A stretch of 64,000 nucleotides of DNA, taken from positions 930,001 to 994,000 of the forward strand of contig NZ_CP034433.1 of NCBI RefSeq assembly GCF_003952345.1, read 5' to 3'. This DNA comes from Iodobacter ciconiae. GTDB lineage: Bacteria; Pseudomonadota; Gammaproteobacteria; Burkholderiales; Chitinibacteraceae. The translations under genes and the position numbers were made by a program. This document shows, in pieces, positions 1 to 10,066 of the stretch; position 1 is the first letter of the stretch, and every line of letters starts with the position of its first letter. The notes beneath the pieces were generated by a model. The model saw only the letters and a program-made list of their open reading frames with translations, did no database searches and was not told where the DNA came from.

Positions 1-1025
1 CGGATCGCCACGTGTACGGTGTCGCCAATGGCAACGCCAAGCGGTAAACGCGCCATAGCAATGGATTGTTGCAGGCTTGGCGAGAACGTACCGCTGGTGA
101 TCTCGCCGGTCCCCTGTTCGGTATGCACTACCTGATGACCGCGCAGCACGCCGCCTTTATCCAGTAGCAATAAGCCTAGAAATTGCTGGGTCTGACCTTG
201 GGCGGTGAGGGCGTCTTTACCAACGAAATCGCGTTCTGAAACTAAATCAATCGTCCAGGCTAAACCCGCGTTCAGTGGGTTGATGGTTTCGTCCATATCC
301 TGGCCGTATAAATTCATACCGGCTTCTAAACGCAGCGTGTCACGGGCACCAAGACCACAGGGGCGCACACCTGCGGCGATCAGCTGGTTCCAGAAATTTT
401 CAATTTGCGTAGCAGGCAAAACGACTTCAAAGCCATCTTCACCGGTGTAGCCGGTGCGGGCGATCATCACATCGCCAATTTGTGCGGCATTGAAAGGCTT
501 GAGATCTGAGCTGGCGGTCCGGGTTTCTGGCAAAACTTCCCAGACTTTAGTGCGGGCATTGGGGCCTTGTACGGCCAGAATAGCTAAATCATTGCGGGAG
601 GTAATCGTGAGGCCGGTATTCCAGTCGCTATTGAGCTGCTGCAGCCATGCGATGTCTTTGTCCGCAGTACCGGCGTTAACTACCAGGCGGAAGTAGTCTT
701 CGGCAAAGTAATAAACGATTAAATCGTCAATCACGGTGGCTTTCTGGTTAAGCAGGCAAGAGTAAAGGGCTTTACCGGAAACTTTGAGCTTGGCCACATT
801 GTTGGCAATGGCGCGGGTCAGAAAAGCTCGAACTTGTTCACCTTTGAGATCGACCACACGCATATGGCTGACATCAAACATGCCTGCATCGGTGCGAACG
901 GCATGGTGTTCTTCGATTTGCGAGCCGTAGTTAACCGGCATATCCCAGCCGCCAAAATCGACCATGCGGGCGTTGGCAATACGATGGGCAGCATTGAGCG
1001 GGGTAGTGTGGAGTTGGGCGGACAT
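1..1025 (-). CDS. gcvT: Aminomethyltransferase (glycine cleavage T-protein), 3' end outside window
   Basis: The T-protein transfers the methylene carbon from the aminomethyl-lipoyl H-protein to tetrahydrofolate, releasing ammonia. The reading frame runs from an ATG at 1025 off the left edge, giving about 341 of the usual 360-370 residues. Visible family features: the N-terminal [14 protein letters not shown] segment, [23 protein letters not shown], the [13 protein letters not shown] stretch, and [24 protein letters not shown] purine run lies just ahead of the ATG. A tandem glycine riboswitch and a promoter lie upstream, so the gene is glycine-controlled; gcvH/gcvP are expected downstream but are not in view. 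Confidence 0.96.
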   Translation of the reverse strand, partial: MSAQLHTTPLNAAHRIANARMVDFGGWDMPVNYGSQIEEHHAVRTDAGMFDVSHMRVVDLKGEQVRAFLTRAIANNVAKLKVSGKALYSCLLNQKATVIDDLIVYYFAEDYFRLVVNAGTADKDIAWLQQLNSDWNTGLTITSRNDLAILAVQGPNARTKVWEVLPETRTASSDLKPFNAAQIGDVMIARTGYTGEDGFEVVLPATQIENFWNQLIAAGVRPCGLGARDTLRLEAGMNLYGQDMDETINPLNAGLAWTIDLVSERDFVGKDALTAQGQTQQFLGLLLLDKGGVLRGHQVVHTEQGTGEITSGTFSPSLQQSIAMARLPLGVAIGDTVHVAI

Positions 1026-1077
1026 GGCTCTCTCGAACATGGCGCTGCAAGCCAAATCTGGCTGGTGAATGCAGCGG

Positions 1078-1260
1078 CCCCTCTGTCCTTGGTACCTGAG
1101 AGATTCCAAAGCGGATCTGGTGATCTACTTTGTTAGCCCCTTCGGTGGGCGATTTACGCCGCTCTCCAGAGTGTTGATGCCAAAGAGTCCTTTTGCCTGA
1201 GCGTTCGCGGGCGTTGCGCCTTCGGCGGTACCAAGGGTTTTCCCCAGGTACTCTCTCCTC
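1078..1260 (-). ncRNA. Tandem glycine riboswitch upstream of gcvT
   Basis: Read on the minus strand, the stretch starts with GGAGAGAG and shows two successive aptamer-like units. The first has GCCGAAGGCGCAA and CTCAGGCAAAAGGAC; the second has CTCTGGAGAGCGG, ACCGAAGGGGC and TCTCAGGTACCAAGGACAGAG. These are the conserved blocks of gcvT-type glycine aptamers, and two in series is the common arrangement. It ends about 50 nt before the gcvT start codon, so it most likely turns gcvT expression on when glycine is abundant. Confidence 0.93.
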
Positions 1261-1272
1261 TTTAGTGGTCGA

Positions 1273-1301
1273 AATTTAACGGCTTAGGCAGTGCTTGTCA
1301 A
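1273..1301 (-). promoter_or_regulatory. Sigma70-type promoter for the riboswitch-gcvT transcript
   Basis: On the minus strand TTGACA (perfect -35) is followed after exactly 17 nt by TAAATT (-10). The predicted start falls near 1265, immediately ahead of the first riboswitch aptamer, which is where the transcript should begin. Position and spacing are read directly; activity is inferred. Confidence 0.75.
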
Positions 1302-1340
1302 TTTTTACAGGTACATGTTTTTGAGTATTTAAATGGTATA

Positions 1341-1368
1341 GCGCCCCGCCAGGGCGGGCGGGGTGCTA
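1341..1368 (-). terminator. GC-rich hairpin after the BCCT gene
   Basis: A strong hairpin with GCACCCCGCC and GGCGGGGCGC arms lies just after the transporter stop codon. There is no T-tract on the minus strand, so it may be an mRNA-stabilising hairpin or a weak terminator rather than a classical intrinsic terminator. Confidence 0.45.
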
Positions 1369-1379
1369 TGAATGGCCGT

Positions 1380-3392
1380 TTAAGTGTGCCCGGGGGCGCT
1401 GTTAAGTAAATGGGAGTCCTGATTTTGCATCAGATTTAAATAACGCTCGTATTGTTTGAGTACATCGGCAATCAGCTCCTGCTGAATCATGTATTGCACA
1501 TCGTAGCCCTGGCGGCCGTCCTCAAAGAAGGTAACGGGCACGTAGTGATGCGGTCTGCTCGACATCGGCAGTGATGCATCACGCAGTGCAAAGGTAGCAA
1601 CCGGCTGCTTTAAGGGGCGCACGCCGTAAACAAAATCACGCAGATTGGCCTGTGGCACAATTAAAGAAACCGCATTATCGTCTCCGTGTAATACAGAGGC
1701 ACTTAAACCTTGCTTTTGCAGCTCGGCTGCGACTTCATTAAGTGCAGGCAGCACGCTTTTGGCGATAAATCTTTCAACATCACTCAGACGCGGCTCTTGC
1801 AGAATTTGTGCAAGACGGGTTCGCCAGTGCTGGCCTGTCCAGAAGGTGGTACTTGGAGAAAACTTCTGTGAAAAGTGTAGCCGGTCAGCGGCCAGGCCTT
1901 TACAAAGGCTAAAGCACAGCAAAAGCATAATTACCGTAAAGGGCAGGGCAGCAATCAGTGTCATGGCCTGCAGCCCTTTCAGGCCACCTGCTGTAAGCAA
2001 AATTGCGGCAGTTGAACCTAGTAAAACAGTCCAGAATACGCTTTGCCATGCAGGTGATTTTTCTGCTCCCCGGGTTGCGATAGTATTAAGGACAAAAGCA
2101 CCCGAATCTGCCGAGGTCACAAAAAACACAGCAATCAGCAGAACCGTGATTGAAGAGGTGACTTTAACCAGTGGCAGGTATTCAAAAAATTTGAATAGCA
2201 GCGCATCCACATTGCCTGCAGTTTGCGATAGCGCACCGGCTGCGGTATGCATATCCAGCCAGATGGCGGTGTTGCCAAAAACAGTCATCCAGACCAGATT
2301 AAACAGGGCAGGGATGAGCATGACGCCGATGATAAATTCACGTAAGGTGCGGCCGCGCGAAATACGGGCAATAAACATCCCGACAAAGGGGGACCAGGAA
2401 ATCCACCATGCCCAGTACAGCAGCGTCCAGCCGTTAAACCAGCCTTCATTTTGCGTTGGTTCATAGGTGTAGGAGCGGAAAGTCAGCTGCACTAAACCGG
2501 ATAGATAATTGCCCAGATTGTCACTGAATGCTCCTAGTAAATACAGTGTCGGACCGGCAAAAAGCACGAATATCATCAGCATAATGGCCAGGCTTAGATT
2601 AAGCTCGCTCAGGCGGCGTAAGCCTTTATCCAGCCCGGATGCGGCCGACCAGCCTGCCAGCCCGATTACTACGGCAATCAGGCCGTACTGAAATTGCAGA
2701 TTGGACGTCTCCCAGCCGGTCAGTGAATTCAGGCCTGCGCTGATTTGCAAAATGCCGTATCCCAGCGTGGTGGCAATCCCGAAAATGGTGCCGCACAGGG
2801 CAAATACATCGACAGCATGGCCGATGGGACCATTAATTTTGTCGCGCAAAATCGGGTAGAGGCCGGAGCGGATAGTCAGTGGCAGATTGTAGCGAAAGCC
2901 AAAATAGGCCAGCACGAGGCCCACCAGGCAATAAATTGCCCAGGCATGAAAGCCCCAGTGAAAGAAGGTGATGGTCATGGCTTCACGGGCTGCAGCAATG
3001 GTGCGCCCTTCTGTGAGGGGCGGAGATACATAATGCTGCATCGGCTCACCCACGCCGAAATACATCAGGCCAATTCCCATGCCTGCGGCAAACAGCATGG
3101 CCACCCAGGAGGTGAAATTATATTCTGGCTTGGCGTCGTCCGGGCCGAGGCGGATATTGCCGTAAGGGCTGCAGGCAATGGCGGTGAGGGTAATAACAAA
3201 GATGGCTACAGAGAGGATATAAAGCCAGCTGAATTTGAGGGTAACCCAGGCTTGACCTTGTAGAAAAAATTGCTCTGCCGCACTAGGGTTGAGGGTGCAA
3301 ATGGCAAGTAAAATACCGATTATGATCATGCTGGGTAGAAACACAGGCATGCTGAGGGTGTGATGGAGGCGGGATTGGGGACTTGTATTCAT
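1380..3392 (-). CDS. betT: BCCT-family choline/betaine transporter (BetT-like)
   Basis: This 670-residue protein belongs to the betaine/carnitine/choline transporters, which import quaternary ammonium osmolytes with ions. Twelve hydrophobic segments run from about residue 15 to 500. The family signatures are clear: GMGIGLMYFGVGEP near residue 105, and the WTLLYWAWWISWSPFVG block followed by MFIARISRGRTLREF around residues 325-355. The cytoplasmic tail of about 170 residues is the long type of E. coli BetT (677 aa), where it takes part in osmotic activation; short-tailed BCCTs lack it. The start has an ideal AAGGAG site 4 nt upstream. Choline as the substrate is inferred from this resemblance; glycine betaine is possible. 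No betA/betB or betI is adjacent. Confidence 0.88.
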   Translation of the reverse strand: MNTSPQSRLHHTLSMPVFLPSMIIIGILLAICTLNPSAAEQFFLQGQAWVTLKFSWLYILSVAIFVITLTAIACSPYGNIRLGPDDAKPEYNFTSWVAMLFAAGMGIGLMYFGVGEPMQHYVSPPLTEGRTIAAAREAMTITFFHWGFHAWAIYCLVGLVLAYFGFRYNLPLTIRSGLYPILRDKINGPIGHAVDVFALCGTIFGIATTLGYGILQISAGLNSLTGWETSNLQFQYGLIAVVIGLAGWSAASGLDKGLRRLSELNLSLAIMLMIFVLFAGPTLYLLGAFSDNLGNYLSGLVQLTFRSYTYEPTQNEGWFNGWTLLYWAWWISWSPFVGMFIARISRGRTLREFIIGVMLIPALFNLVWMTVFGNTAIWLDMHTAAGALSQTAGNVDALLFKFFEYLPLVKVTSSITVLLIAVFFVTSADSGAFVLNTIATRGAEKSPAWQSVFWTVLLGSTAAILLTAGGLKGLQAMTLIAALPFTVIMLLLCFSLCKGLAADRLHFSQKFSPSTTFWTGQHWRTRLAQILQEPRLSDVERFIAKSVLPALNEVAAELQKQGLSASVLHGDDNAVSLIVPQANLRDFVYGVRPLKQPVATFALRDASLPMSSRPHHYVPVTFFEDGRQGYDVQYMIQQELIADVLKQYERYLNLMQNQDSHLLNSAPGHT

Positions 3393-3551
3393 GCGTCTCC
3401 TTGTAGTGGCTAAAAAACAAAGCCGTTTGGGGATGAAAGGCGGGAGTAGTGCGTGTACACGTATTTAGCTATGTGTTTAGCTGTTTGTGGCTGACACTTT
3501 AACAATGATTTTTTGGTTTGTAATGTTAAATAATACAAATAAGTGGCTAAA

Positions 3552-5249
3552 TCATATATTGCCCATCGGGCTTTTTTCTAAACTTTCATACTGATCTGGC
3601 GCTGGGTTTTGAAGTAAGCGATCTACTTTTTGCCATGCTGCTTGTAAATCGGATAACAAAAATTCTGCTCCTAAATGCTGATCAAAGCCTGAGCGGTGAA
3701 TCAGTGAATGGGGCTGTATGCCTGCGCCGCAAATGATCAGACTGGCTCCTTTGTGATGTAATAAATTTTGTAAGGATTCCAGTGCTTCCAGTCCTGTGGT
3801 GTCCATGTTTAGTAAGGAGGACAGATCTAGAATCAGCAAATCAGGCTGGATTTTATGCGGGTCCAGCAGTGATTCGATTTTAGCAATTGAGCCGAAAAAT
3901 AAAGAGCCATGAATGCGCCATGCTTCTATCTGGCCGGCTTTACTGCTTATGGATTCGGGTAGTTCAACTTTTGTTAAGTGAGTCAGGCTAGATACCCGGG
4001 TAATAAAGAAAATACAGGCTAAAAGTAAACCAACCTCCATTGCTACGGTTAAATCTACTACCACGGTTAAAATAAAAGTAGAAAGCAAAATGGTGCGATA
4101 GTTGCCGGTGAACTGCTGCAAACGGCGAAACTCTGCCCATTCCCCCATATTCCAGGCCACATAAAGCAAAACGGCAGCCAGGCTGCTGAGAGGTATTAAT
4201 TTGGCAAAGGGGGCTGCAACAGCCATAAGCAGCAAAATAGACAGGGCGTGCACCATGCCAGAGACAGGGCTGGTGGCTCCGCTATTAATATTTGTAACGG
4301 TACGGGCAATGGTTCCGGTTGCACAAAATCCGCCAAATAATGGTGAAACGAAATTGGCAATGCCCTGAGCCATCAATTCCTGATTAGGGTTGTGCCGGTC
4401 ATTAATCATACCGTCTGCAATTCGGGCACAAAGTAGTGATTCAATTGCGCCTAATATGGCAATGGTTAAGGCTGGCTGAATAATTGCCGTTAACGAATGC
4501 CAGGCGAACTGGGGAAATGCAGGGGCGGGCAGCCGGGATGGGATCTCTCCAAAGCGGCTGCCAATGGTTGCAATATTTATTTCAGGCCATTGTGCAAGTA
4601 ATGTACCAAATAGTATTGCAATAATACTGCCGGGGATTTTTTTGCAGATAGTGGGTAAATATTTTACGGCTTTGGGCCAGATAATAAGGATGGTTAGTGA
4701 GAGCACACCAATACCAAGCGTGGCGAAATGAATATCGGGAAGAGCGAGAGTAATTGCTTTTATTTTTAGAAAAAAATCTGCAGGCAGATGGTTGATATTT
4801 AATCCCAGAAAATCATTGAGCTGTGATAGTGCAATAAGTGCGGCAATTCCATTGGTAAATCCAATTACGATTGAAACCGGAATATGCCGGACCAGAGCAC
4901 CTAATCCAAATAGCCCGAGTAAAAACATAAATACGCCTGCCAGCATGGTGGCTAATAATAAATTACCTAAGCCATATTGCTGAATAATGGCATAAACCAC
5001 CACAATAAACGCACCGGCAGGTCCGCCAATCTGCACTTTGGAGCCGCCTAATAGCGAAATTAGAAATCCTGCAATAATGGCTGTGGTAAGCCCTGCTGCG
5101 GGTGTAAGCCCGCTTGCAATAGCAAAAGCCATTGCAAGCGGAAGTGCCACAATACCAACGCTGATTCCTGCTGTGATATCTGCCATTAATTTGTTTTTAT
5201 TGTAATCATGAAGGATATCAAGAGAGCGGGGATGAAAGCGGGTCAGCAT
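3552..5249 (-). CDS. SulP-family anion transporter with C-terminal STAS domain
   Basis: About 565 residues. The membrane part (residues about 15-400) has the SulP opening ADITAGISVGIVALPLAMAFAIASG and the GLTTAIIAGF and GGSKVQIGGPAGAF motifs. A STAS domain follows (about 435-545), with LLILDLSSLLNMDTTGLEALESL. SulP proteins carry sulfate, bicarbonate or dicarboxylates; the substrate cannot be told from sequence. The frame stays open upstream to 5360, overlapping the end of the cyclase gene by 16 nt. I prefer the ATG at 5249 because MLTRFHPRSL matches the usual N-terminus, although no convincing ribosome site precedes it. It may be transcribed with the upstream cyclase gene. A second, different SulP gene lies at 49570. 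Confidence 0.85.
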   Translation of the reverse strand: MLTRFHPRSLDILHDYNKNKLMADITAGISVGIVALPLAMAFAIASGLTPAAGLTTAIIAGFLISLLGGSKVQIGGPAGAFIVVVYAIIQQYGLGNLLLATMLAGVFMFLLGLFGLGALVRHIPVSIVIGFTNGIAALIALSQLNDFLGLNINHLPADFFLKIKAITLALPDIHFATLGIGVLSLTILIIWPKAVKYLPTICKKIPGSIIAILFGTLLAQWPEINIATIGSRFGEIPSRLPAPAFPQFAWHSLTAIIQPALTIAILGAIESLLCARIADGMINDRHNPNQELMAQGIANFVSPLFGGFCATGTIARTVTNINSGATSPVSGMVHALSILLLMAVAAPFAKLIPLSSLAAVLLYVAWNMGEWAEFRRLQQFTGNYRTILLSTFILTVVVDLTVAMEVGLLLACIFFITRVSSLTHLTKVELPESISSKAGQIEAWRIHGSLFFGSIAKIESLLDPHKIQPDLLILDLSSLLNMDTTGLEALESLQNLLHHKGASLIICGAGIQPHSLIHRSGFDQHLGAEFLLSDLQAAWQKVDRLLQNPAPDQYESLEKSPMGNI

Positions 5250-5344
5250 GATCGGGCCAAATGAAAGGCAGATTTTAATTATGGTGTATTGCATAAAATC
5301 TGCATAAGGATCAGGTAAGTTGTTGCAGTTTTGGCCTGAAGTAG

Positions 5345-6850
5345 CTACAGCTCGACACAAGATGCGTTATGGGGTGCGCATTGCACCTGATTTCTGCCGG
5401 CGGCTTTTGCCGCATACATGGCTTGATCTGCCCGGTTAAGCAGGCAGTCCAGGCCCGGGTCGCTGTCTTCCAGCATGGCTACACCAATGCTGATGGTGAT
5501 GCGGATTTCTTTGTCTTCAAATCTAATGCGTGCCAGCTCTTCAACGGCCAGTCTTAATTTATTGCCGGCCTGCATGGCTTCAGTTTGCGTGGTGCCGGGC
5601 AAAAGCAGTACAAATTCTTCACCGCCCCAACGCGCAAAGCTGTCTGTTGCACGTAATTCGGCACTACATACCCGGCATAATTCTTTCAGGGTTAAATCTC
5701 CGGCTAAATGGCCGTGATGATCGTTGACGTTTTTAAAGTGATCAATATCAATTAACAAAATCGACAGGGGCTGCTGATAGCGCCGGGCATAGGTTATGGC
5801 TTCATCGCACCGGCGCTGCCATTCCCTTCGGTTGGTAACACCTGTCAGCTCGTCGGTAGTCACCAGCTCTTCAAGGCGCAGGTTGGCCGCTGCCAGTGCT
5901 TCGGTTCTGATGGCAACTTCAAATTCAAGTCGAATTTTGCTGTGGCTGAGTAATTCCTGTAAAAGTGCAAGATAATGCAGTGTCAGCCCGACTGAAAAGA
6001 GAAAGAGTTGTAAATTAATAAATGAAATAATTTGATTTGCGTGGGTAAACGGGCCTGTTTGATAAGCTGTACTCATCATTGACAGGGTAAAAACAATAAA
6101 TAAGGCAACAGATGTTCCGGCCAGCCTGAAATGAATGGCAATTAATAATAAAACAGGTAAAACCAGCATCATCAAATAATTGTGTACTAAAATCCCCAGA
6201 GCAACAATAAATAGGAGAGCTGTAAAATAGGGAAGGGCGGGGCGGAATTTGTTTTCTAACTCGCCGGATTTCCAGCTTGCATATATCGGAGCAATAATAA
6301 AAATACCTGCAGTATCGCCAATTATAAGTAATATCATTTGTTGAAGATTGGACAATAGGCTGGTATAGGGAATTGTGCTACTAAAGGTTAGCAATGCATG
6401 CCATAGCATCATGCTGATTGCAGCAGGCATAAAGCATATTTGTTTCCAGAAATATGGGAGATCACCAGGTGTTTGTAATGGGGGGTGATGGTTTTTTTTT
6501 ATGAAGGTTTGCCATGCCCTGGCCGCCATGACAGATTGCCAGCAATCAATTGCTGCAGGTATCAGACCCAGAATAAGCGATAAAGGGAGAGCGTACCGGG
6601 TATTCGAATGAGTTAGAAAATGATAGTAAGTGTGGGTATTCAGAATAGCGCTGCCTGATAAAACAAGAGGAATTCCTCTTTTTCCCAGCTCCAGTATAAT
6701 AACCAGGCCGCAGCCTGATGCAAACCCAATCACTGCAAAGTTTTCTTGCGGCAGGGTAGCAAATTGAATACCAAGTAAGCCAATGCCCAGATATAGAAGC
6801 AGCAGCACAATGGCCTTGGTATTTGTAAGCGAGATAAGAGCTTGCTTCAT
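5345..6850 (-). CDS. MASE1-like membrane sensor diguanylate cyclase
   Basis: A 501-residue protein. Residues about 10-310 form eight or more hydrophobic helices in MASE1 style, with FAVIGFASGCGLVIILELG and GDTAGIFIIAPIYASW. A short helix then leads to a GGDEF domain (about 330-490) that should make cyclic di-GMP from GTP. The active-site loop is GGEEF, the substrate-binding segment LLIDIDHFKNVNDHHGH is intact, and RATD sits five residues before GGEEF, so the inhibitory I-site is present and feedback inhibition by c-di-GMP is likely. No EAL domain. The ligand of MASE1 domains is not generally known. The end overlaps the longest reading of the SulP frame. Confidence 0.88.
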   Translation of the reverse strand: MKQALISLTNTKAIVLLLLYLGIGLLGIQFATLPQENFAVIGFASGCGLVIILELGKRGIPLVLSGSAILNTHTYYHFLTHSNTRYALPLSLILGLIPAAIDCWQSVMAARAWQTFIKKNHHPPLQTPGDLPYFWKQICFMPAAISMMLWHALLTFSSTIPYTSLLSNLQQMILLIIGDTAGIFIIAPIYASWKSGELENKFRPALPYFTALLFIVALGILVHNYLMMLVLPVLLLIAIHFRLAGTSVALFIVFTLSMMSTAYQTGPFTHANQIISFINLQLFLFSVGLTLHYLALLQELLSHSKIRLEFEVAIRTEALAAANLRLEELVTTDELTGVTNRREWQRRCDEAITYARRYQQPLSILLIDIDHFKNVNDHHGHLAGDLTLKELCRVCSAELRATDSFARWGGEEFVLLLPGTTQTEAMQAGNKLRLAVEELARIRFEDKEIRITISIGVAMLEDSDPGLDCLLNRADQAMYAAKAAGRNQVQCAPHNASCVEL

Positions 6851-7056
6851 TGCATTTTGTTTAAAAGCTGATTATTAAGCTTATGTTATTATTTTAATAA
6901 TTGTTAATTATTTTGAATTTCAGTAAGTTTTTTTATGTAAGTTAATCTTTTTATTTATTTTTAAAAATTTTATCAGGCGTGGCTATGCATATTCATAAAT
7001 ACGAAATATTCTTATTGCTGGGAGACTGTAAGAAGTTGGCAGTGATGTAGTATTCA

Positions 7057-7089
7057 GAAAAATAACGGCATTCCGAAGAATGCCGTTAT
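7057..7089 (-). terminator. Intrinsic terminator of clpB
   Basis: A perfect 12-bp stem ATAACGGCATTC / GAATGCCGTTAT closes a 4-nt loop; read on the minus strand it is followed by TTTTT. It lies 26 nt past the clpB stop codon. Confidence 0.9.
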
Positions 7090-7114
7090 GTGATGATTAC
7101 CGTGATACAGATAT

Positions 7115-9697
7115 TTAATGAGATTGCTTAAAGCAAAGTATTCCATTTTCCGCATCAATGGTGAGTAAGTGCCCTGCACTTACATTTCCCTCAAGTATTG
7201 CCTTGGATAAGGGGTTTTCAATTTCGGTTTGAATAGCGCGTTTTAATGGCCTTGCGCCATAAACCGGGTCAAACCCAGCTGCGGCAACAATATCGAGTGC
7301 GGCATCTGTTACGCTCAATTCTATTTCCATATGGGCTAAACGGCTTTGTAAGCGATTAAGCTGAATGCGCGCGATGTTTCTGATGGCTGCTTGATCCAGT
7401 GAGTGGAAAACCACCATTTCATCAATCCGGTTAACAAATTCGGGCCGGAAATGGCTTTGCACTTCGGCTAATACCGCCATTTTAATGACTTGATAATCCA
7501 TGCCCGCCATAGCTTGAATTTGCTGGCTCCCTAAATTACTGGTCATCACAATGACGGTGTTTCTGAAATCCACCGTGCGCCCCTGCCCATCGGTCAGACG
7601 GCCGTCGTCCAGCACCTGCAGCAAAATGTTAAATACATCGGGATGTGCTTTTTCGACTTCATCCAGCAGAATCACACTATAGGGTTTGCGGCGCACAGCC
7701 TCGGTCAGGTAGCCGCCTTCCTCATAGCCCACATAGCCCGGAGGCGCGCCGACTAACCGGGATACGCTGTGTTTTTCCATAAATTCGCTCATATCGAGGC
7801 GAATCAAATGATCCGGTGAATCAAATAAAAATTCTGCCAGCGCTTTGGTTAGCTCGGTTTTACCTACGCCGGTCGGGCCAAGAAACAGAAAGCTGCCATA
7901 AGGGCGGTTAGGGTCAGAAAGCCCGGCACGGGAGCGGCGGATAGCGTCGGATACCAGCCGCACGGCCTCTGATTGCCCGACTACTTTTTGATGCAGGGCG
8001 TTCTCCATGGCGAGCAATTTTGCCCGCTCGCCTTGCAGCATGCGGCTGATTGGAATGCCCGTCGCCCGGCTGACTACTTCGGCGATCTCTTCCGAGCCTA
8101 CCTGGGTGCGCAGCAGTTTGAGCTTGCCGCCGGTGGCCTCTGATGCTTCGGCCGCTTTGAGCTTGGCTTCAAGCTGCGGCAACTGGCCGTACTGCAGCTC
8201 GCTGGCTTTGTCCCACTCGCCACGGCGCTGGGCGGCGTCCATGGCGGTTTTAACACGTTCAATTTCTTCCCGGATTGCCTGGCTGCCAAGTACGCTGGCT
8301 TTTTCTGCTTTCCAGATTTCTTCTAAGTCTGAATATTCTTTCTCCAGCCGGGCGCTTTCTTCTTCGATCAGGGTCAGGCGCTTTTTAGAGGCTTCGTCTT
8401 TTTCGCGCTTTACCGCTTCGCGCTCGATTTTAAGCTGAATAATGCGCCGGTCCAGCTTATCCATGACTTCGGGCTTGGAGTCGATTTCCATTTTGATGCG
8501 CGCGGCGGCTTCGTCGATTAAGTCGATGGCTTTATCGGGTAAAAAGCGGTCGGTGATATAGCGATGGCTCAGCTCGGCGGCGGCCACAATGGCAGGGTCG
8601 GTGATTTCTACCCCATGATGGATTTCGTATTTTTCCTGTAAGCCGCGCAAAATGGCAATGGTGGCCTCCACGCTGGGCTCGTTCACCAGCACCTTCTGGA
8701 AGCGGCGCTCCAGCGCAGGATCTTTTTCCACGTATTTGCGGTATTCATCTAGCGTGGTGGCGCCAATGCAATGCAGCTCACCCCGTGCCAGCGCCGGTTT
8801 GAGCATATTGCCTGCATCCATCGAGCCTTCAGTTTTGCCTGCGCCAACCAGCGTATGCAGCTCATCGATAAAGATAATCGTGTTGCCTTCGTCTTTGGCC
8901 AGCTCATTGAGCACGGCTTTCAGGCGCTCTTCAAATTCGCCACGGTATTTGGTGCCTGCCAGCAAAGACGCCAGATCGAGCACCAACACGCGCTTGGATT
9001 TGAGCGATTCAGGCACTTCGCCATTCACAATCCGCTGAGCGAGGCCTTCGACAATCGCGGTTTTACCTACGCCCGGCTCACCAATCAGCACCGGGTTGTT
9101 TTTGGTGCGGCGCTGTAAAACCTGCATGGCACGGCGGATTTCATCGTCACGGCCAATCACCGGGTCCAGCTTGCCCGCTTTGGCGCGCTCGGTCAGATCC
9201 ATGCAATATTTATCCAGTGCTTCACGGTTCTGATCAGCATCCGAACTATCTACACTTTGCCCGCCGCGTACGGCATCAATGGCTGCTGCAACGGCTTCTT
9301 TTTTTGCGCCGTTTTCTTTAAGCAAACGGCCTGTGTCGCCTTTGTCTGCCGTTAAAGCCAGCAAAAACAGATCGCTGGAAATAAATTGATCATTGCGTTT
9401 AAGCGCAGCTTTGTCTGTCAGGTTTAGTAAATTGCTGAGTTCTTTAGAGACAGTGATTTCACCATCGCCGCCGCTTACTTTTGGCAGGCGCTCAATTGCG
9501 GCAGCAAGTGCTGTTTTGAGTGGATTAACATTTACTCCCGCTCTGGCCAGTAAGGCAGAAGCGCCGGAATCCACATCGGCCAGTAGCGCGGCCAGCACGT
9601 GTTGGGGTTCAATGTAAGGGTTGTCATTGGCGTTGGCGCTGCTTTGTGCATCACCTATGGCTTGCTGAAATTTTGTGGTCAGTTTATCGAAACGCAT
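7115..9697 (-). CDS. clpB: ATP-dependent disaggregase ClpB (Hsp100)
   Basis: An 860-residue hexameric AAA+ chaperone that works with DnaK to pull proteins out of aggregates. In order: the Clp N domain (residues 1-145, [18 protein letters not shown]), AAA domain 1 with Walker A GEPGVGKT near 206 and Walker [15 protein letters not shown], the coiled-coil middle domain (about 400-525), AAA domain 2 with GPTGVGKT near 605 and [16 protein letters not shown], and the C-terminal D2-small domain ([10 protein letters not shown]). Length is normal. The ATG at 9697 is chosen over an in-frame upstream codon because GGAGG lies 8 nt before it. No obvious heat-shock promoter was confirmed. Its terminator is at 7057-7089. 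Confidence 0.98.
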   Translation of the reverse strand: MRFDKLTTKFQQAIGDAQSSANANDNPYIEPQHVLAALLADVDSGASALLARAGVNVNPLKTALAAAIERLPKVSGGDGEITVSKELSNLLNLTDKAALKRNDQFISSDLFLLALTADKGDTGRLLKENGAKKEAVAAAIDAVRGGQSVDSSDADQNREALDKYCMDLTERAKAGKLDPVIGRDDEIRRAMQVLQRRTKNNPVLIGEPGVGKTAIVEGLAQRIVNGEVPESLKSKRVLVLDLASLLAGTKYRGEFEERLKAVLNELAKDEGNTIIFIDELHTLVGAGKTEGSMDAGNMLKPALARGELHCIGATTLDEYRKYVEKDPALERRFQKVLVNEPSVEATIAILRGLQEKYEIHHGVEITDPAIVAAAELSHRYITDRFLPDKAIDLIDEAAARIKMEIDSKPEVMDKLDRRIIQLKIEREAVKREKDEASKKRLTLIEEESARLEKEYSDLEEIWKAEKASVLGSQAIREEIERVKTAMDAAQRRGEWDKASELQYGQLPQLEAKLKAAEASEATGGKLKLLRTQVGSEEIAEVVSRATGIPISRMLQGERAKLLAMENALHQKVVGQSEAVRLVSDAIRRSRAGLSDPNRPYGSFLFLGPTGVGKTELTKALAEFLFDSPDHLIRLDMSEFMEKHSVSRLVGAPPGYVGYEEGGYLTEAVRRKPYSVILLDEVEKAHPDVFNILLQVLDDGRLTDGQGRTVDFRNTVIVMTSNLGSQQIQAMAGMDYQVIKMAVLAEVQSHFRPEFVNRIDEMVVFHSLDQAAIRNIARIQLNRLQSRLAHMEIELSVTDAALDIVAAAGFDPVYGARPLKRAIQTEIENPLSKAILEGNVSAGHLLTIDAENGILCFKQSH

Positions 9698-9767
9698 TTC
9701 GCACACCTCCAAAGTTTGTTCTTACGCTATAGATGGGGACATGGCAGGGGAGATCAAGGGTCGAGAA

Positions 9768-10045
9768 AAACCAAATCTTAAACCACGGAGAAAAAGGAGT
9801 ACGGAGAAGGGTAGGGAGAAAATCCTATTTATTATGGTGTGACTCAAAGTCACTTCCCGAAATGGCATCATTAACGCAAAACCGTCATCCCCGAGTGTTT
9901 TTATCGGGGATCCAGCAGCGCATCTGGATTTTAGCCAAAGGTGCACGGGAATGATGATATTTCGTAGCAGCCAATGAATACGAAGCAAGGCCCGTGTCTG
10001 TCTCCGTGAAGCCTTGTGTCCTCCGTGTTTCAAGATTTGGGTTTG
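9768..10045. repeat. MITE-like element with about 40-bp imperfect terminal inverted repeats and an internal REP-like hairpin
   Basis: The left arm (9768-9810) reads AACCAAATCTTAAACCACGG and goes on into GGAG repeats. The reverse complement of the right arm (10000-10045) reads ACCCAAATCTTGAAACACGG and continues GGACACAAGG. The two pair over about 40 bp with a few mismatches. Between them lies TCATCCCCGA-loop-TCGGGGATCCAG (about 9885-9914), then CTGGATTTTAG and GCACGGGAATGATGAT: this is the layout of REP-like doublets seen scattered in proteobacterial genomes. No protein is encoded convincingly. The element fills the gap between clpB and the channel gene. Confidence 0.6.
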
Positions 10046-10066
10046 GGATTTGTCTGCGAGGGCCAA

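Noticed and set aside
1645..2466. 273-codon plus-strand frame
   Set aside because: Fully antisense to the BCCT transporter, whose motifs are clear; no family features and no ribosome site.
9722..10066. 114-codon minus-strand frame between clpB and the channel
   Set aside because: It lies entirely in the inverted-repeat element; composition is that of the repeat.
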